A stretch of DNA of 64,000 nt from Paenibacillus caseinilyticus. GTDB taxonomy: Bacteria; Bacillota; Bacilli; Paenibacillales; NBRC-103111. The notes beneath the pieces are model-generated. The model was given only the letters and a program-made list of their open reading frames with translations, was not told the DNA's origin and did no database searches. Below are positions 36,608 to 45,741 of the stretch, in pieces. How positions within the stretch are numbered: the stretch's first letter is position 1; every line of letters begins with the position of its first letter. The stretch covers positions 1 to 64,000 of the forward strand of contig NZ_JAQAGY010000008.1 of assembly GCF_027533645.1 (NCBI RefSeq), read 5' to 3'. Both the position numbers and the translations under genes were made by a program.

Positions 36608-37051
36608 TTAGATCCAGTTTTGTATGGTTTTGGTGTACGTGACCAGTTCTTCCGGTGCAAAATAATTGGCAATTTCGCGTTCGGCGCTCTCCGGCGAATC
36701 CGAGCCGTGAATCAGGTTCAGGTTCGTGTGCACGGCAAAGTCGCCCCGGATCGTGCCCGGAAGGGCTTCTGTCGAATTCGTCTTGCCGATCATGGTACGG
36801 GACAGCGTAATGACATCGTCCCCCTGCCATACCATGGCGAATACCGGTCCGGAAGTGATAAACCGGATGAGGTTATCATAAAAAGGCTTCCCATGGTGCT
36901 CGGCGTAATGGCGCTCCGCCTGTTCCTTGCTGACCTGAAGCAGCTTTGCGGCCACGAGCTGGAATCCTTTGCGCTCGAACCGGCCCATAATCTCTGCAAC
37001 AAGCCCCCGCTGTACGCCATCCGGCTTCACCATCAAAAATGTCTTTTCCAT
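36608..37051 (-). CDS. ndk: Nucleoside diphosphate kinase
   Basis: 147 aa from the ATG with GAGGAG upstream. It phosphorylates NDPs via the active His in [12 protein letters not shown] (about residue 115). [12 protein letters not shown] at the N-terminus and MVWQGDDVI are typical. Cotranscribed with cheR, 155 nt downstream of hepT. Confidence 0.97.
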   Translation of the reverse strand: MEKTFLMVKPDGVQRGLVAEIMGRFERKGFQLVAAKLLQVSKEQAERHYAEHHGKPFYDNLIRFITSGPVFAMVWQGDDVITLSRTMIGKTNSTEALPGTIRGDFAVHTNLNLIHGSDSPESAEREIANYFAPEELVTYTKTIQNWI

Positions 37052-37205
37052 ATTATGATCTCCTCTCAACACTACTATATAATCCACTTATTGGGAGAGA
37101 TCTTTCGAAAAGACGTGCCTCCAGAGAGTTCAAAGGCGGTGAAGCAGCAGCTTGTCCCGTTAGGGCGTCAAGCGATCCAGGCACGCCATTTCGAACCCTC
37201 TCTCC

Positions 37206-38180
37206 TCAATAAGAGCGATTCCCCACGAAATGAGCTATGCTCACCAAATCTTTCTTCGCTTGGATGTTCGGCAATCCGTCCAAAGAGCGGATCGCTTTGT
37301 CTATGTAGGTCGAAGCCATCCGCTCGGCACGCGTGATGCCGTCGCTGGCGCGGATGATATCCAGAAAACCACGCACATCGGTTTGTCCGTCGCAAGCCTC
37401 GATGCGGGCCAGTTCTTCCTGCAGGTGCGGCCGGAGCTGCGGGTTCTGCAGAGCAAAAATGACGGGGATCGTGATGTTCCCCTGCTTGATATCGCTGCCG
37501 GGGGGTTTGCCGATCACTTTCTCGGTTCCGCAAATATCGAGCAGATCGTCCCCGATCTGGAACGCCATGCCGACGTAGTAGCCGAAGTTGTACAGCTTCC
37601 GGGCATCGCTCTGCGAGGCCCCGGCGGCCATGGCCCCGAGCTGACAGGAGACGGCAAGCAGAAGGGCCGTCTTGCGCTTGATACGCAGCAAGTAATCCCT
37701 TACCCGCTGCTCCGGGTGGAAGAAAAAGCGGATCTGCTCCATCTCTCCGATGCTCATCTCGACGAGTGCGTTCGACATGACTTTATGTATGGCCGGGTCC
37801 GGCAGCTTCGTCACGATGCTCAGCGCTTTCGCGAAGATATAATCCCCCGTGTACATGGCGATCCGGTTATCCCACTTGGAGCGGACCGTGAGCTGCCCGC
37901 GGCGGGTCTGGGCATCATCGATCACGTCATCATGTACGAGCGACGCCATATGAATCAGCTCCAGAGGTACCGCCACGTGCTTGATCTTGGCGAGATCGTA
38001 GGTACCGAACTTGGCGCCAAGCAGCACGATGACCGGGCGAATCCGCTTTCCTCCGGCTTTGAGAAGGTGCAGGGACGCTTCGCGCAGCAGGGGATGATCC
38101 ACATCAATGCTGCGCTCGAGCTCCTTCTCAATGAAGCTGATATCTTTCTTCAGTTTTGCATATAAATCAAGCAGTTTCAT
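37206..38180 (-). CDS. hepT: Heptaprenyl diphosphate synthase component II
   Basis: 324 aa, catalytic trans-prenyltransferase subunit. The two Asp-rich motifs are HDDVIDDAQTRRG (about residues 83-95) and GDDLLDICG (about 211-219); GGKRIRP binds the diphosphate. With HepS it makes the C35 chain of menaquinone-7. Last gene of the hepS-menG-ubiA-ubiX-hepT set. Confidence 0.93.
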   Translation of the reverse strand: MKLLDLYAKLKKDISFIEKELERSIDVDHPLLREASLHLLKAGGKRIRPVIVLLGAKFGTYDLAKIKHVAVPLELIHMASLVHDDVIDDAQTRRGQLTVRSKWDNRIAMYTGDYIFAKALSIVTKLPDPAIHKVMSNALVEMSIGEMEQIRFFFHPEQRVRDYLLRIKRKTALLLAVSCQLGAMAAGASQSDARKLYNFGYYVGMAFQIGDDLLDICGTEKVIGKPPGSDIKQGNITIPVIFALQNPQLRPHLQEELARIEACDGQTDVRGFLDIIRASDGITRAERMASTYIDKAIRSLDGLPNIQAKKDLVSIAHFVGNRSY

Positions 38181-38246
38181 TCCGTCACCCGTACTGTGTT
38201 TTATCGTTGATCCGTAGGGCTGCCGGACTATACCGGCTTCCCTATT

Positions 38247-38849
38247 CTAGTGAGGCGTCCCCCATCTTCGGTAAAGCTCGTGCTCGATTTCCATACAATC
38301 CAATACTTTACCCACCATAAAATCAATCAAATCATCCATGGTCTGAGGCCCTTGATAAAATGCAGGCATGGCCGGAATGATCCGGACGCCAAGCTTCGCC
38401 AGCTTGAGCATATTCTCCAGATGGATCGCATGCAGCGGCGTTTCCCTCGGCACCAAAATGAGCTTGCGTCCTTCCTTCAGCATCACATCCGCTGTCCGCT
38501 CAAGAAGGTTATCCGACGCTCCGCTCGCTATTCCTGACAGGGTCCCCATCGAGCAGGGGACTACGATCATGCCCTTGGTACGGAAGGAACCGCTGGCCGT
38601 CTTGGCTCCGATATCCCCGTTCGGCACATAGTCGAGCGTCCCTTGTCCGGACCCGAGGGAGAACTGCTTCTCCAGCGTCTCCGGGCGGCGTGAGGTATCC
38701 CACCCGAGCTCTTCCTTCAGCACGCGCCACCCCGCGTCCGTGACGATCAAGTGGACATGCTCGCCGATTTCCAGCAGATACCTGCAGAGCCTTACGCCAT
38801 AGGCGGCACCGCTGGCGCCGGTAATGCCGACCACCCACGGCTTGCTCAT
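38247..38849 (-). CDS. ubiX: UbiX-family flavin prenyltransferase
   Basis: 200 aa. It adds a dimethylallyl group to FMN to make the prenyl-FMN cofactor of UbiD decarboxylases. N-terminal GITGASGAAYGVRLC (about residues 8-22) binds the flavin, and VVPCSMGTLSGIASG and LVPRETPLHAIHLENM are typical. Overlaps ubiA by 4 nt. Inside a menaquinone cluster it probably corresponds to MqnM of the futalosine route; no UbiD partner is in the window. Confidence 0.9.
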   Translation of the reverse strand: MSKPWVVGITGASGAAYGVRLCRYLLEIGEHVHLIVTDAGWRVLKEELGWDTSRRPETLEKQFSLGSGQGTLDYVPNGDIGAKTASGSFRTKGMIVVPCSMGTLSGIASGASDNLLERTADVMLKEGRKLILVPRETPLHAIHLENMLKLAKLGVRIIPAMPAFYQGPQTMDDLIDFMVGKVLDCMEIEHELYRRWGTPH

Positions 38850-39718
38850 CCCACGTGCACCGCCAGGTCGATCAAGGTGAAGGCGAAGACGGCGATGCTC
38901 AGTGTGCTGTTCATCGTGAAGAAGGCTGTATTGACCCGGCTGAGATCGTCCGGCTTGACGATAAAATGCTCATACATGAGCAGAGCGTATGAGACAAGTA
39001 TTCCCAGAAGATATACCCAAGTCAACTCCGTTAGGAAAAACAGGCTGATCAACCCGGCCGCGGTAACGATATGGAACCAACGGGCGATCTTCAGCGCCTT
39101 CACGACACCGAAGCGGCTTGGAATCGAATGCAGTCCCTCTTTGCGGTCGAAGTCCACGTCCTGGCACGCATAGATGATATCGAAGCCCGCCAGCCAAAAT
39201 ATGATGGCCACATAAAACACCAGCGCAGCCAGTGAGAATTCGCCGGTTACGGCTACCCAACCTCCGAGCGGAGCAAGAGCTACAGTCATGCCGAGGATCA
39301 GATGGCATGCCCATGTGAAGCGTTTGGTGTAAGAGTAGAATACCAGAAAGAATACCGCGACCGGCAGCAGCTTCACCGCCAGAGGACTCAGATGAAAGGC
39401 TGCGTAGAACAATAACAGAAACGAGATGATAATAAAAATAATGGCTTCTTTGGAAGAAATCAGGCCGGCGGGAATCGCCCGCATCGCGGTACGCGGGTTC
39501 TTCGCATCGAAGACTTTATCCACGACACGGTTCAGCCCCATCGCTGCGCTTCTTGCCCCCACCATGGCCAGCAGAATCCAGCCGATTGTGGCCCATGACG
39601 GCAGTACGCCGTCAACGACCACTGAACCCAGAAGAGCTCCCATGAAGGCGAACGGCAGTGCGAACAAGGTGTGTTCGATTTTGATCATTTCCATGAAAAT
39701 TCGGGTCTTTCTCCACAT
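38846..39718 (-). CDS. ubiA: UbiA-family prenyltransferase (probable MqnP)
   Basis: 290 aa with seven to nine membrane helices. The first prenyl-diphosphate motif is GLNRVVDKVFDAKNPRT (about residues 61-77), the second is YACQDVDFDRKEG (about 184-196). It sits between menG and ubiX. Its 4-hydroxybenzoate-prenyltransferase-like sequence, rather than MenA-like, suggests it attaches the heptaprenyl chain in futalosine-type menaquinone synthesis; this is inference. Confidence 0.88.
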   Translation of the reverse strand: MWRKTRIFMEMIKIEHTLFALPFAFMGALLGSVVVDGVLPSWATIGWILLAMVGARSAAMGLNRVVDKVFDAKNPRTAMRAIPAGLISSKEAIIFIIISFLLLFYAAFHLSPLAVKLLPVAVFFLVFYSYTKRFTWACHLILGMTVALAPLGGWVAVTGEFSLAALVFYVAIIFWLAGFDIIYACQDVDFDRKEGLHSIPSRFGVVKALKIARWFHIVTAAGLISLFFLTELTWVYLLGILVSYALLMYEHFIVKPDDLSRVNTAFFTMNSTLSIAVFAFTLIDLAVHVG

Positions 39719-39724
39719 AACGGT

Positions 39725-40483
39725 TCAATCTCCCTTGGATGCAGTGGTCGCTGCCGGTTTGCGCCCGGTATGAAGAGCTGCGATTCCCCCGGTCAGCGGA
39801 TAGGCTTCCACTCCGCTCAGTCCGGTCCTGCGGAAAATGTCCGCGAGCTGCTTATGATCCGGAAATTGAATCAAAGATTCCGGAAGCCATTTGTACTGCT
39901 CGTAACTTTTGGCGATCAGCTTGCCGAGGAGCGGCAAGACCCGCTGGAAGTAGAAGTAGTAGATGCCTTTGAACGGCTGCCATGTGGGCTTCGACAGTTC
40001 CAGCGAGACCACCAGCCCCCCCGGTTTGACCACGCGCTGCATTTCCTCGATGACCTTAACGAGGTCCGGCACATTGCGCAGTGCGAAACCAATGGTCGCA
40101 TAATCGAAAGTATTGTCTTCGAACGGCAGCTCCATTGCATTGCCGCGGATAAGACGGATCTGCTTGTCCAGTCCGAGGTGTTCGATTTTGTCCGCGCCCA
40201 CATCCAGCATATTCTGCGAGAAATCAAGCCCTACCATCGCCCCGCTGCCCGAAGCTTCCGCAAGCGAGATCGTCCAATCGCAAGTTCCGCAGCAGATATC
40301 GATAGCCGTGCTGCCGGGCCGGACATTCATCTTCTTCATCGTAAAGTTTCTCCAGGCTTTGTGCCGGCGGAAACTCAGGATGTCGTTCATGAGATCATAC
40401 TTCGGCGCGATGCTCTCGAAGACGGAATGAACGAATTGTTCTTTGTTTTTTCCCTGGGACTTGTTCCCGGATGTACTTTGCAT
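39725..40483 (-). CDS. menG: Demethylmenaquinone methyltransferase
   Basis: 252 aa, UbiE/MenG family. SAM motif I is [16 protein letters not shown] (about residues 60-75), and [16 protein letters not shown] and [13 protein letters not shown] are conserved. It performs the last methylation to menaquinone. It lies between hepS (15 nt) and ubiA (6 nt). Confidence 0.95.
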   Translation of the reverse strand: MQSTSGNKSQGKNKEQFVHSVFESIAPKYDLMNDILSFRRHKAWRNFTMKKMNVRPGSTAIDICCGTCDWTISLAEASGSGAMVGLDFSQNMLDVGADKIEHLGLDKQIRLIRGNAMELPFEDNTFDYATIGFALRNVPDLVKVIEEMQRVVKPGGLVVSLELSKPTWQPFKGIYYFYFQRVLPLLGKLIAKSYEQYKWLPESLIQFPDHKQLADIFRRTGLSGVEAYPLTGGIAALHTGRKPAATTASKGD

Positions 40484-40498
40484 ACGTTAATGTCACCC

Positions 40499-41365
40499 CT
40501 ACACTTCCTGCGTTGCCCGCGGAGCAGACAAGTAATGCCGGATCGGTTCGCCGATCGCGAACATTTCTTCCTGCAGAGAGCTGGATTCCATGGCCTGAAC
40601 GGCATCCTGCAGTTCTTTCATGCAGGCTTCGAGCAGGGCATACAGCTGTGATGTCACATGGTACTTTAACCAGATCGCCCGAACCTTAGCCGGATCCGGC
40701 CGGTCCAGACGCAGCAGCTTCTGCTCTTCCCTCGAGCCGACTTGCAACACATGCCAAAAACCCCAGCTTTCCCGGTACTGCTGGGATGATAAGGAGCGGG
40801 AGATTTCCTGCAAAAGCAATTCACAGCGCGTAAAGAAGCGCAGCATGCGTGGCCAAATGCCTTTCTCCGGGCTCTCATCAAGCAGCTCCGTAAAGGATAG
40901 GAACACCTGGATTTTCGCTTCCACGGACTGCGCAATATAATCCTCCGCCGTCATCCCCGGTCCCTTCATCCTGAGATACAAATCCATTTTGAGCCGGTTC
41001 GCTTCGCAGATCGCGGCGGATAAGATTCCGATAAGATCGATACGGCCAGCATGGGAGAGCAGATGGTAAAAGCGCGAGGAGAAGTAGTCGCCTGCCAGGA
41101 CTTTCAACTGACGGGACCGTGCCGCCTTCTGCTCCTTGACATCATTGGTCACGCTGACCATATCATGCGTATCGAGCCCGAGCTGGACCAGCGACGTCAC
41201 CAAGGCATACAGCTCGCTGTAACCGGCGAGGGTGCCGTGATTATTGAGAAAAGCATACAGCAGCCGGGTTCGAAACTCAGGGAACAGCGGCAGGTCCGTA
41301 TGCTTCTGGATCATGTCGTAGTCCAAATAATGCTTGGCGATCTCCGGAATCCGATAAGTAGTCAT
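40499..41365 (-). CDS. hepS: Heptaprenyl diphosphate synthase component I
   Basis: 288 aa from the ATG with GGAGG at 7 nt. All-helical non-catalytic subunit (HEPPP synthase subunit 1) that sets chain length with HepT. Recognised by LYALVTSLVQLGLDTHDMV, LAGDYFSSRFYHLLSHAGRIDLI and its position ahead of menG. Low sequence conservation is usual in this family. Confidence 0.88.
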   Translation of the reverse strand: MTTYRIPEIAKHYLDYDMIQKHTDLPLFPEFRTRLLYAFLNNHGTLAGYSELYALVTSLVQLGLDTHDMVSVTNDVKEQKAARSRQLKVLAGDYFSSRFYHLLSHAGRIDLIGILSAAICEANRLKMDLYLRMKGPGMTAEDYIAQSVEAKIQVFLSFTELLDESPEKGIWPRMLRFFTRCELLLQEISRSLSSQQYRESWGFWHVLQVGSREEQKLLRLDRPDPAKVRAIWLKYHVTSQLYALLEACMKELQDAVQAMESSSLQEEMFAIGEPIRHYLSAPRATQEV

Positions 41366-41452
41366 ATGTAAGCCTCCGAACCGTAAACAAATCTCTGTTC
41401 TCCAATCCAAACTATTATAGCACAACAGGATTTGTTTCGCATTGTTTTCACG

Positions 41453-41974
41453 TCAGCTTTTCTGTCTGTCCCGCTCCTGCCACTTAGGGGTATAGGTGGT
41501 CCGGTAATGCGTCTCGAGATACTGCTGGATCTCTTCCGTACTCATGGGATGAAGTTTCGGCTCGTTCGGAAGCCATTTCTCCCGGCGGGCATCTGTGGCG
41601 ATTAAAGGTCCCTGCGAGCCTTCTTTATCTTGGGAGCCGTCCAGCACACGGACGAGTACTTGGTTGATGTTGGTCGATGCGCCGAACAGCACCTTCGGGA
41701 TTTCGTAGAGGTCTTGGAGCATGTCCGCCTTCTCCGTCGACCTCGCGGCCAGCAGGTCAACCGAGACGATCGCGTGGCTGACCTCCACCCGGCGGATCCG
41801 CAGATGCAGCTTCATCCCGGATACGACATCCACGATCGTCGCTTCCGTAACCGGCCTGGCCCCGCTCGAGCGGAATACGGCAGCGGTCTGATCCAGTTTC
41901 GAAACATAAGCCAGCAGCATGGCAACGGCCACCGAAACGGCCGTAATGATAAAGACACGGGGAGCCCATTTCAC
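41453..41974 (-). CDS. Single-span membrane protein of unknown function
   Basis: 173 aa. One N-terminal membrane helix (VFIITAVSVAVAMLLAYVS, residues 7-25), then an extracytoplasmic or cytoplasmic domain of about 140 residues with beta-strands, ending in a very basic tail (WQERDRQKS). No motif I recognise. It lies between mtrB and hepS, separated from mtrB by a terminator; a position not occupied in B. subtilis. Confidence 0.68.
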   Translation of the reverse strand: MKWAPRVFIITAVSVAVAMLLAYVSKLDQTAAVFRSSGARPVTEATIVDVVSGMKLHLRIRRVEVSHAIVSVDLLAARSTEKADMLQDLYEIPKVLFGASTNINQVLVRVLDGSQDKEGSQGPLIATDARREKWLPNEPKLHPMSTEEIQQYLETHYRTTYTPKWQERDRQKS

Positions 41975-42055
41975 TCCAGGAACGCTTCCTTCCTTGACCG
42001 ATTTGGGAGATCTGCAACCTCTCTCGCGATGACCCTGTCCTTATCATTGTACAAC

Positions 42056-42079
42056 GAAAAAAAGCAGGCTATGCCTGCG
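42056..42079 (-). terminator. Terminator after mtrB
   Basis: Stem GCAGGC / GCCTGC with a three-base loop and seven T, 14 nt beyond the mtrB stop. Confidence 0.85.
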
Positions 42080-42092
42080 CCTCTCCGAAAAA

Positions 42093-42314
42093 TTATTCCT
42101 GCGTGTCGACGCTGCCCACCTTCGTCATTACGGAAGCCTTGCCGCGGATTTTGATAGCCGATGTATGCTCGGTGAATTGGCAAATCATCACTTCGCCCTT
42201 ATCCAGCTTTTCCGTATGATGGAAACGGGTATCCTGCCCCCGGGTCAGACCGATCACCTGAACGCCGTTCTCCTTGGCTTTGATGACAATATAATCATTC
42301 TGATTCGGTTCCAT
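42093..42314 (-). CDS. mtrB: trp RNA-binding attenuation protein (TRAP)
   Basis: 73 aa from the second ATG, since the first ATG is only one base from GGAGG while the second has 10 nt. Family signature [22 protein letters not shown] and [14 protein letters not shown]; the RNA-contact residues known from B. subtilis (Lys37, Lys56, Arg58) correspond to Lys36, Lys55, Arg57. Tryptophan-loaded 11-mer binds GAG/UAG triplets such as those before trpE here. No folE (mtrA) precedes it, unlike B. subtilis. Confidence 0.96.
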   Translation of the reverse strand: MEPNQNDYIVIKAKENGVQVIGLTRGQDTRFHHTEKLDKGEVMICQFTEHTSAIKIRGKASVMTKVGSVDTQE

Positions 42315-42358
42315 ATCGTTCATTCCTCCGTTCTCTGTGCAAGCCCAAGCTCCTCTTC

Positions 42359-42387
42359 ATCATGCAAAAAAATGCCCGCCCTGTCAA
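42359..42387 (-). promoter_or_regulatory. mtrB promoter
   Basis: Perfect TTGACA (42382-42387), 17-nt spacer, CATGAT (42359-42364). It lies between the tRNA terminator and mtrB. Confidence 0.6.
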
Positions 42388-42419
42388 CTTGGAACGCGTA
42401 GGGGTACCGTGCCTCCTGC

Positions 42420-42451
42420 AAAAGAAAAAGACACCGATTCGACGGTGTCTC
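42420..42451 (-). terminator. Terminator after tRNA-Pro
   Basis: Stem GACACCG / CGGTGTC followed by TTTTTCTTTT on the minus strand. Confidence 0.8.
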
Positions 42452-42456
42452 TCTCA

Positions 42457-42533
42457 TGGTCGGAGTAGCGGGATTCGAACCCACGGCCTCACCCACCCCA
42501 AGGGTGCGCGCTACCAGACTGCGCCATACCCCG
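42457..42533 (-). tRNA. tRNA-Pro (anticodon GGG)
   Basis: 77 nt including encoded CCA. Acceptor stem CGGGGTA / TACTCCG with one G-U pair, D-loop with AGTCTGGTA, anticodon stem CACCC / GGGTG around loop TTGGGGT giving GGG, and T-loop GGTTCGAATCC. It reads the CCC/CCU proline codons. It is a single gene between mtrB and hup, with its own promoter and terminator. Confidence 0.95.
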
Positions 42534-42621
42534 AATTCGTACGGGTGCCATGCATTGGCATACGATGTGTCCATGATACAGGAAGATTATGTATGGTATG
42601 CTGATTGCTTTGGCGAAATTT

Positions 42622-42651
42622 ATTATAGCACGCCCTATCTTCTTCCTGCAA
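42622..42651 (-). promoter_or_regulatory. Promoter of tRNA-Pro
   Basis: TATAAT (42622-42627) preceded by TGC (extended -10) and TTGCAG (42646-42651) with an 18-nt spacer; about 82 nt before the mature tRNA. Confidence 0.6.
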
Positions 42652-42667
42652 TACTTCTCCCCGTATA

Positions 42668-42710
42668 TTAAAAAAAACACCCGGTCCCCGCAGGGGCCAA
42701 GTGCCTTTGT
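42668..42710 (-). terminator. Terminator after hup
   Basis: Minus-strand GGCACTTGGCCCC, TGC loop, GGGGACCGGGTG then eight T. Confidence 0.75.
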
Positions 42711-42762
42711 TCCGTACGATCTATTTGGGAGCCGGAGCTCTTATGTAGATGAAGTGCCAAGA

Positions 42763-43035
42763 TTACTGAATGCCGTCCTTGAGTGCCTTGCCTGGTTTGA
42801 AGGCAGGAATTTTGCTCGAAGGGATTTCGATCTCTTCGCCGGTTTGCGGGTTGCGGCCTTTACGGGCGGAACGCTCACGAACTTCGAAGTTGCCGAAGCC
42901 GACCAATTGGACTTTGTCCCCGCCCTGCAGCGCTTCGGAGATCGCCTCGAATACGGCCTCAACCGCTTTCGTAGCATCTTTCTTGGACAGTTCAGCGGAT
43001 TCGGACACCTTGTTGATCAAATCGGATTTATTCAT
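42763..43035 (-). CDS. hup: DNA-binding protein HU
   Basis: 90 aa from the ATG giving [10 protein letters not shown]; the GTG three codons earlier is part of the RBS (GGGGAGGTG). The histone-like fold is shown by [40 protein letters not shown] with the family signature at about residues 45-65. It bends and compacts DNA. In B. subtilis (hbs) it also lies beside mtrAB and spoIVA. The 140 nt upstream hold its promoter region; I cannot fix the exact boxes. Confidence 0.97.
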   Translation of the reverse strand: MNKSDLINKVSESAELSKKDATKAVEAVFEAISEALQGGDKVQLVGFGNFEVRERSARKGRNPQTGEEIEIPSSKIPAFKPGKALKDGIQ

Positions 43036-43176
43036 GGAATTCACCTCCCCTGCTGATAGGATGCTGTTATTTCCTTTGTTGGCTGTTTCACCGAAAAATA
43101 TACATGGAATCAGGGTTTTCGCCAGTCAAATCAAGATTATAGTAATACAGGACTAACGCTTTTTCAAGTCAGAACG

Positions 43177-43207
43177 CAAAAAAATGCACCCGCTGGAGTG
43201 CATTTTC
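43177..43207 (-). terminator. Terminator after spoIVA
   Basis: Stem AAAATGCAC / GTGCATTTT with an eight-base loop and a T-tract, between spoIVA and hup. Confidence 0.85.
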
Positions 43208-43272
43208 GCAAATCGTCACGATTTAGCGCCAAATTTGTTCGAATTTATCTCTCTTTGTCGAAAATCGGCTTC

Positions 43273-44751
43273 TTACAAAATGATGGCGATCAAACCGCCC
43301 GAGCCTTCGTTGATAATCCGGCCAAGCGTCTCCTGCAGCTTGTATCGGGCATTGTCCGGCATCATCGCCAGCTTGCCTTGGATGCCTTCGCGGACGATCG
43401 AATGAAGGGAACGGCCGAAGATATCGGATTCCCAGATCTTCAGCGGGTTGTCCTCGAAGTCCTGCATGAGATAGCGCACGAGCTCTTCGCTCTGCTTCTC
43501 GGTGCCGATGATCGGCGAGAATTCGGATTCCACATCGACCCGGATCATGTGGATCGATGGCGCAGTCGCTTTCAGCCGGACGCCGAATCGTGCGCCCTGC
43601 CGGATCAATTCCGGCTCGTCGAGGGCCATCTCCGCCAGCGTAGGAGGCGCGATGCCGTAGCCCGTCGTCTTCACCATCTCGAGCGCTTCCGCAAAGTGGT
43701 CATACTCCCGCTTCGCATGCGTGAACTCCTGCATCAGCTGCAGCAGATGATCCTTGCCCCGGATCTCTACGCCGACCACTTCCATCAGGATGCGGTCGTA
43801 CAGCTCGTCGGGTGCATACAGATCGATCTCCGCTACACCCTGCCCCATGTTCATGCCGGCCAGCGCCGCTTTATCGATGAACTCGTATTCCTCGAAGGAT
43901 CCTACTACCCGGTCGACATCGCGAAGTCTGCGGATATCCTGCACAGTCTCGCGTACGGAGTTCTCAAAGGAAGAGCGGAGCCAGTGGTTCTCTTCCAGCA
44001 CCATGACCCAGCTTGGAAGGTTGACGTTGACTTCATGTACCGGGAATTCGTAGAGCACCTCCCGCAGAACGGATGTCATGTCATCTTCGTTCATGTTCGC
44101 CACACTCATCGCTACGACAGGCACATCGTGTTTGGCCTGCAGCTCGCTGCGCAGCTCTGCCACCGCATCGCTCTGCGGCTTGGTGGAGTTGACAATGACG
44201 ATGAACGGCTTGCCGACCTCCTTCAGCTCGCCGATAATCCGGTCTTCGGCATCCACGTAGGATGCCCGCGGAATTTCGGCGATCGAGCCATCGGTCGTAA
44301 TCACCACGCCCAGCGTAGCGTGTTCCTGGATGACCTTGCGCGTGCCAATCTCCGCCGCTTCCTGGAATGGGATCGCTTCGTCGAACCAAGGCGTATTGAT
44401 CATCCTAGGCCCGCTCTCGTCTTCGTATCCTTTGGCCCCCTCGATGACATACCCTACACAGTCTACCAGTCTGACATTGACGTTCAGTCCTTCAGCCACA
44501 TGCAGCTGCACTGCATTATTCGGTACGAATTTCGGCTCCGTCGTCATGATCGTCCGTCCGGCCGCACTCTGCGGAAGCTCGTCAGTAGCGCGGACCCGGT
44601 CGGCTTCGTTCTGAATGTTCGGCAGCACCACCGATTCCATAAAGCGCTTGATGAATGTCGATTTTCCCGTACGGACCGCTCCAACGACCCCCAGGTAAAT
44701 ATCCCCGCCAGTACGCTCTGCAATGTCCTTAAAGATATCTACTTTCTCCAA
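43273..44751 (-). CDS. spoIVA: Stage IV sporulation protein A, spore-coat ATPase
   Basis: 492 aa. It polymerises on the forespore surface after ATP hydrolysis and forms the basement layer of the coat. Walker A is GVVGAVRTGKSTFIK (about residues 22-36); the switch-like region DCVGYVIEGAKGYEDE and DGSIAEIPR follow. The middle and C-terminal domains are full length. Anchored in vivo by SpoVM, not in this window. Confidence 0.97.
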   Translation of the reverse strand: MEKVDIFKDIAERTGGDIYLGVVGAVRTGKSTFIKRFMESVVLPNIQNEADRVRATDELPQSAAGRTIMTTEPKFVPNNAVQLHVAEGLNVNVRLVDCVGYVIEGAKGYEDESGPRMINTPWFDEAIPFQEAAEIGTRKVIQEHATLGVVITTDGSIAEIPRASYVDAEDRIIGELKEVGKPFIVIVNSTKPQSDAVAELRSELQAKHDVPVVAMSVANMNEDDMTSVLREVLYEFPVHEVNVNLPSWVMVLEENHWLRSSFENSVRETVQDIRRLRDVDRVVGSFEEYEFIDKAALAGMNMGQGVAEIDLYAPDELYDRILMEVVGVEIRGKDHLLQLMQEFTHAKREYDHFAEALEMVKTTGYGIAPPTLAEMALDEPELIRQGARFGVRLKATAPSIHMIRVDVESEFSPIIGTEKQSEELVRYLMQDFEDNPLKIWESDIFGRSLHSIVREGIQGKLAMMPDNARYKLQETLGRIINEGSGGLIAIIL

Positions 44752-44819
44752 TGAGAATCCCTCCTACAGGTTGTTTAAGACGAAACTCGTACATGCTTTG
44801 GACTAGTACAAATATATGT

Positions 44820-44870
44820 ATGACACAGCGAATTATGATGCCGGCCGCCACAAATATCTTTTTCTCTGCC
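44820..44870 (-). promoter_or_regulatory. Possible sigma-E promoter region of spoIVA
   Basis: AGATATT, 15 nt, CATAATTC on the minus strand roughly fits the sigma-E pattern (ATATT / CATACA-like). Partial match only. Elsewhere the 261-nt gap holds the yphF terminator and nothing else I can see. Confidence 0.25.
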
Positions 44871-44959
44871 CTTCCGCAGCGCTACTTCGTCCCACACGCC
44901 CTTGACTCATCCCAAACAACTATATGAGCGGGAAGCGGAGGATATTCAATATCTATAAT

Positions 44960-44996
44960 AAAAAACTCTACCACCCGGACCCCGGATGATAGAGCG
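44960..44996 (-). terminator. Terminator between spoIVA and the YphF-like gene
   Basis: The stem CTCTATCATCCGG / CCGGGTGGTAGAG on the minus strand is followed by six T; the YphF-like gene ends 17 nt before it. Confidence 0.88.
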
Positions 44997-45012
44997 TAGA
45001 CTCAAATAACGG

Positions 45013-45741
45013 TTAGTCGTGAAGCGTCCCGCTCGGGACAGGACTGCCGTCCTGCCACCGGTACGGAGCCGATCTTGCCGGCACAAAGTACGATTCCTGG
45101 ACCAGCAGCTCCCGAAGGTCCTGCCGGCTGTCGAGCTGGCTCTGAAGCCCCTTCTTGTCGATCAGCCGCATGATCTCCGGCGCGTAGTCGATCACGACTT
45201 CGCCGCCTTCGGTCAAGAGGAGCGGCAGCAGCATCGAGCGGGTGTAGACGCTGGGCACCTCCAGCTGCGCCCGGTTCAGCTTGCCGTAATCAATCTGGTA
45301 GAACCCCGGAGCGGAAGCTTCACCGAACGGCAGGGCACCGTTTTGGATTTTGTACGAATCCACATCCCGTTGAAGCTCGAGGACATGCTGGAACGAAGGG
45401 ATGTCCATCATTTTGACGGTAGGCTTCGTCTCCACGTCCACGAGAACGTAGGTAGCGGTCCCCCCCTTCTCGAACGCGTTGGAGGGTACCTCGCTCAAGT
45501 AACGCCCCTCGAGCTTCTTAAAGTCAATCGGGTATTTCTCATAATGCGGCGTCGTCTCCGTGCTGTTCTTAATAGGGAGAACACCGGTCTTGGCTTTATA
45601 CTCGTCGATCGCATTCTGCACGACAGGGAGGTACTCGCCGCTGGCCGCCTGATTCTGCTTTCGCATCTCCTTGGGATAGAGACAGCCGCTGAGCAGCACG
45701 CAGAGCAGGAGCAGCGCCCCCAGTCTTACCGGATAGTTCAT
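45013..45741 (-). CDS. yphF: YphF-like lipoprotein
   Basis: 242 aa from the ATG with GGAGGACTGGTA. Lipoprotein signal LGALLLLCVLLSGC with the lipid-carrying Cys at about residue 20. The mature part contains two similar segments beginning VVQNAIDEYKAKTGVLPIKN and LQRDVDSYKIQNGALPFGEA, so it looks like an internal duplication. Its place before spoIVA matches B. subtilis yphF. The start overlaps the ferredoxin stop (TAATG). Function unknown. Confidence 0.8.
   Translation of the reverse strand: MNYPVRLGALLLLCVLLSGCLYPKEMRKQNQAASGEYLPVVQNAIDEYKAKTGVLPIKNSTETTPHYEKYPIDFKKLEGRYLSEVPSNAFEKGGTATYVLVDVETKPTVKMMDIPSFQHVLELQRDVDSYKIQNGALPFGEASAPGFYQIDYGKLNRAQLEVPSVYTRSMLLPLLLTEGGEVVIDYAPEIMRLIDKKGLQSQLDSRQDLRELLVQESYFVPARSAPYRWQDGSPVPSGTLHD

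Noticed and set aside
43198-44754. 518-codon open frame on the plus strand, opposite spoIVA
   Set aside because: Exact antisense of spoIVA with no ribosome-binding site; a GC-rich shadow frame.
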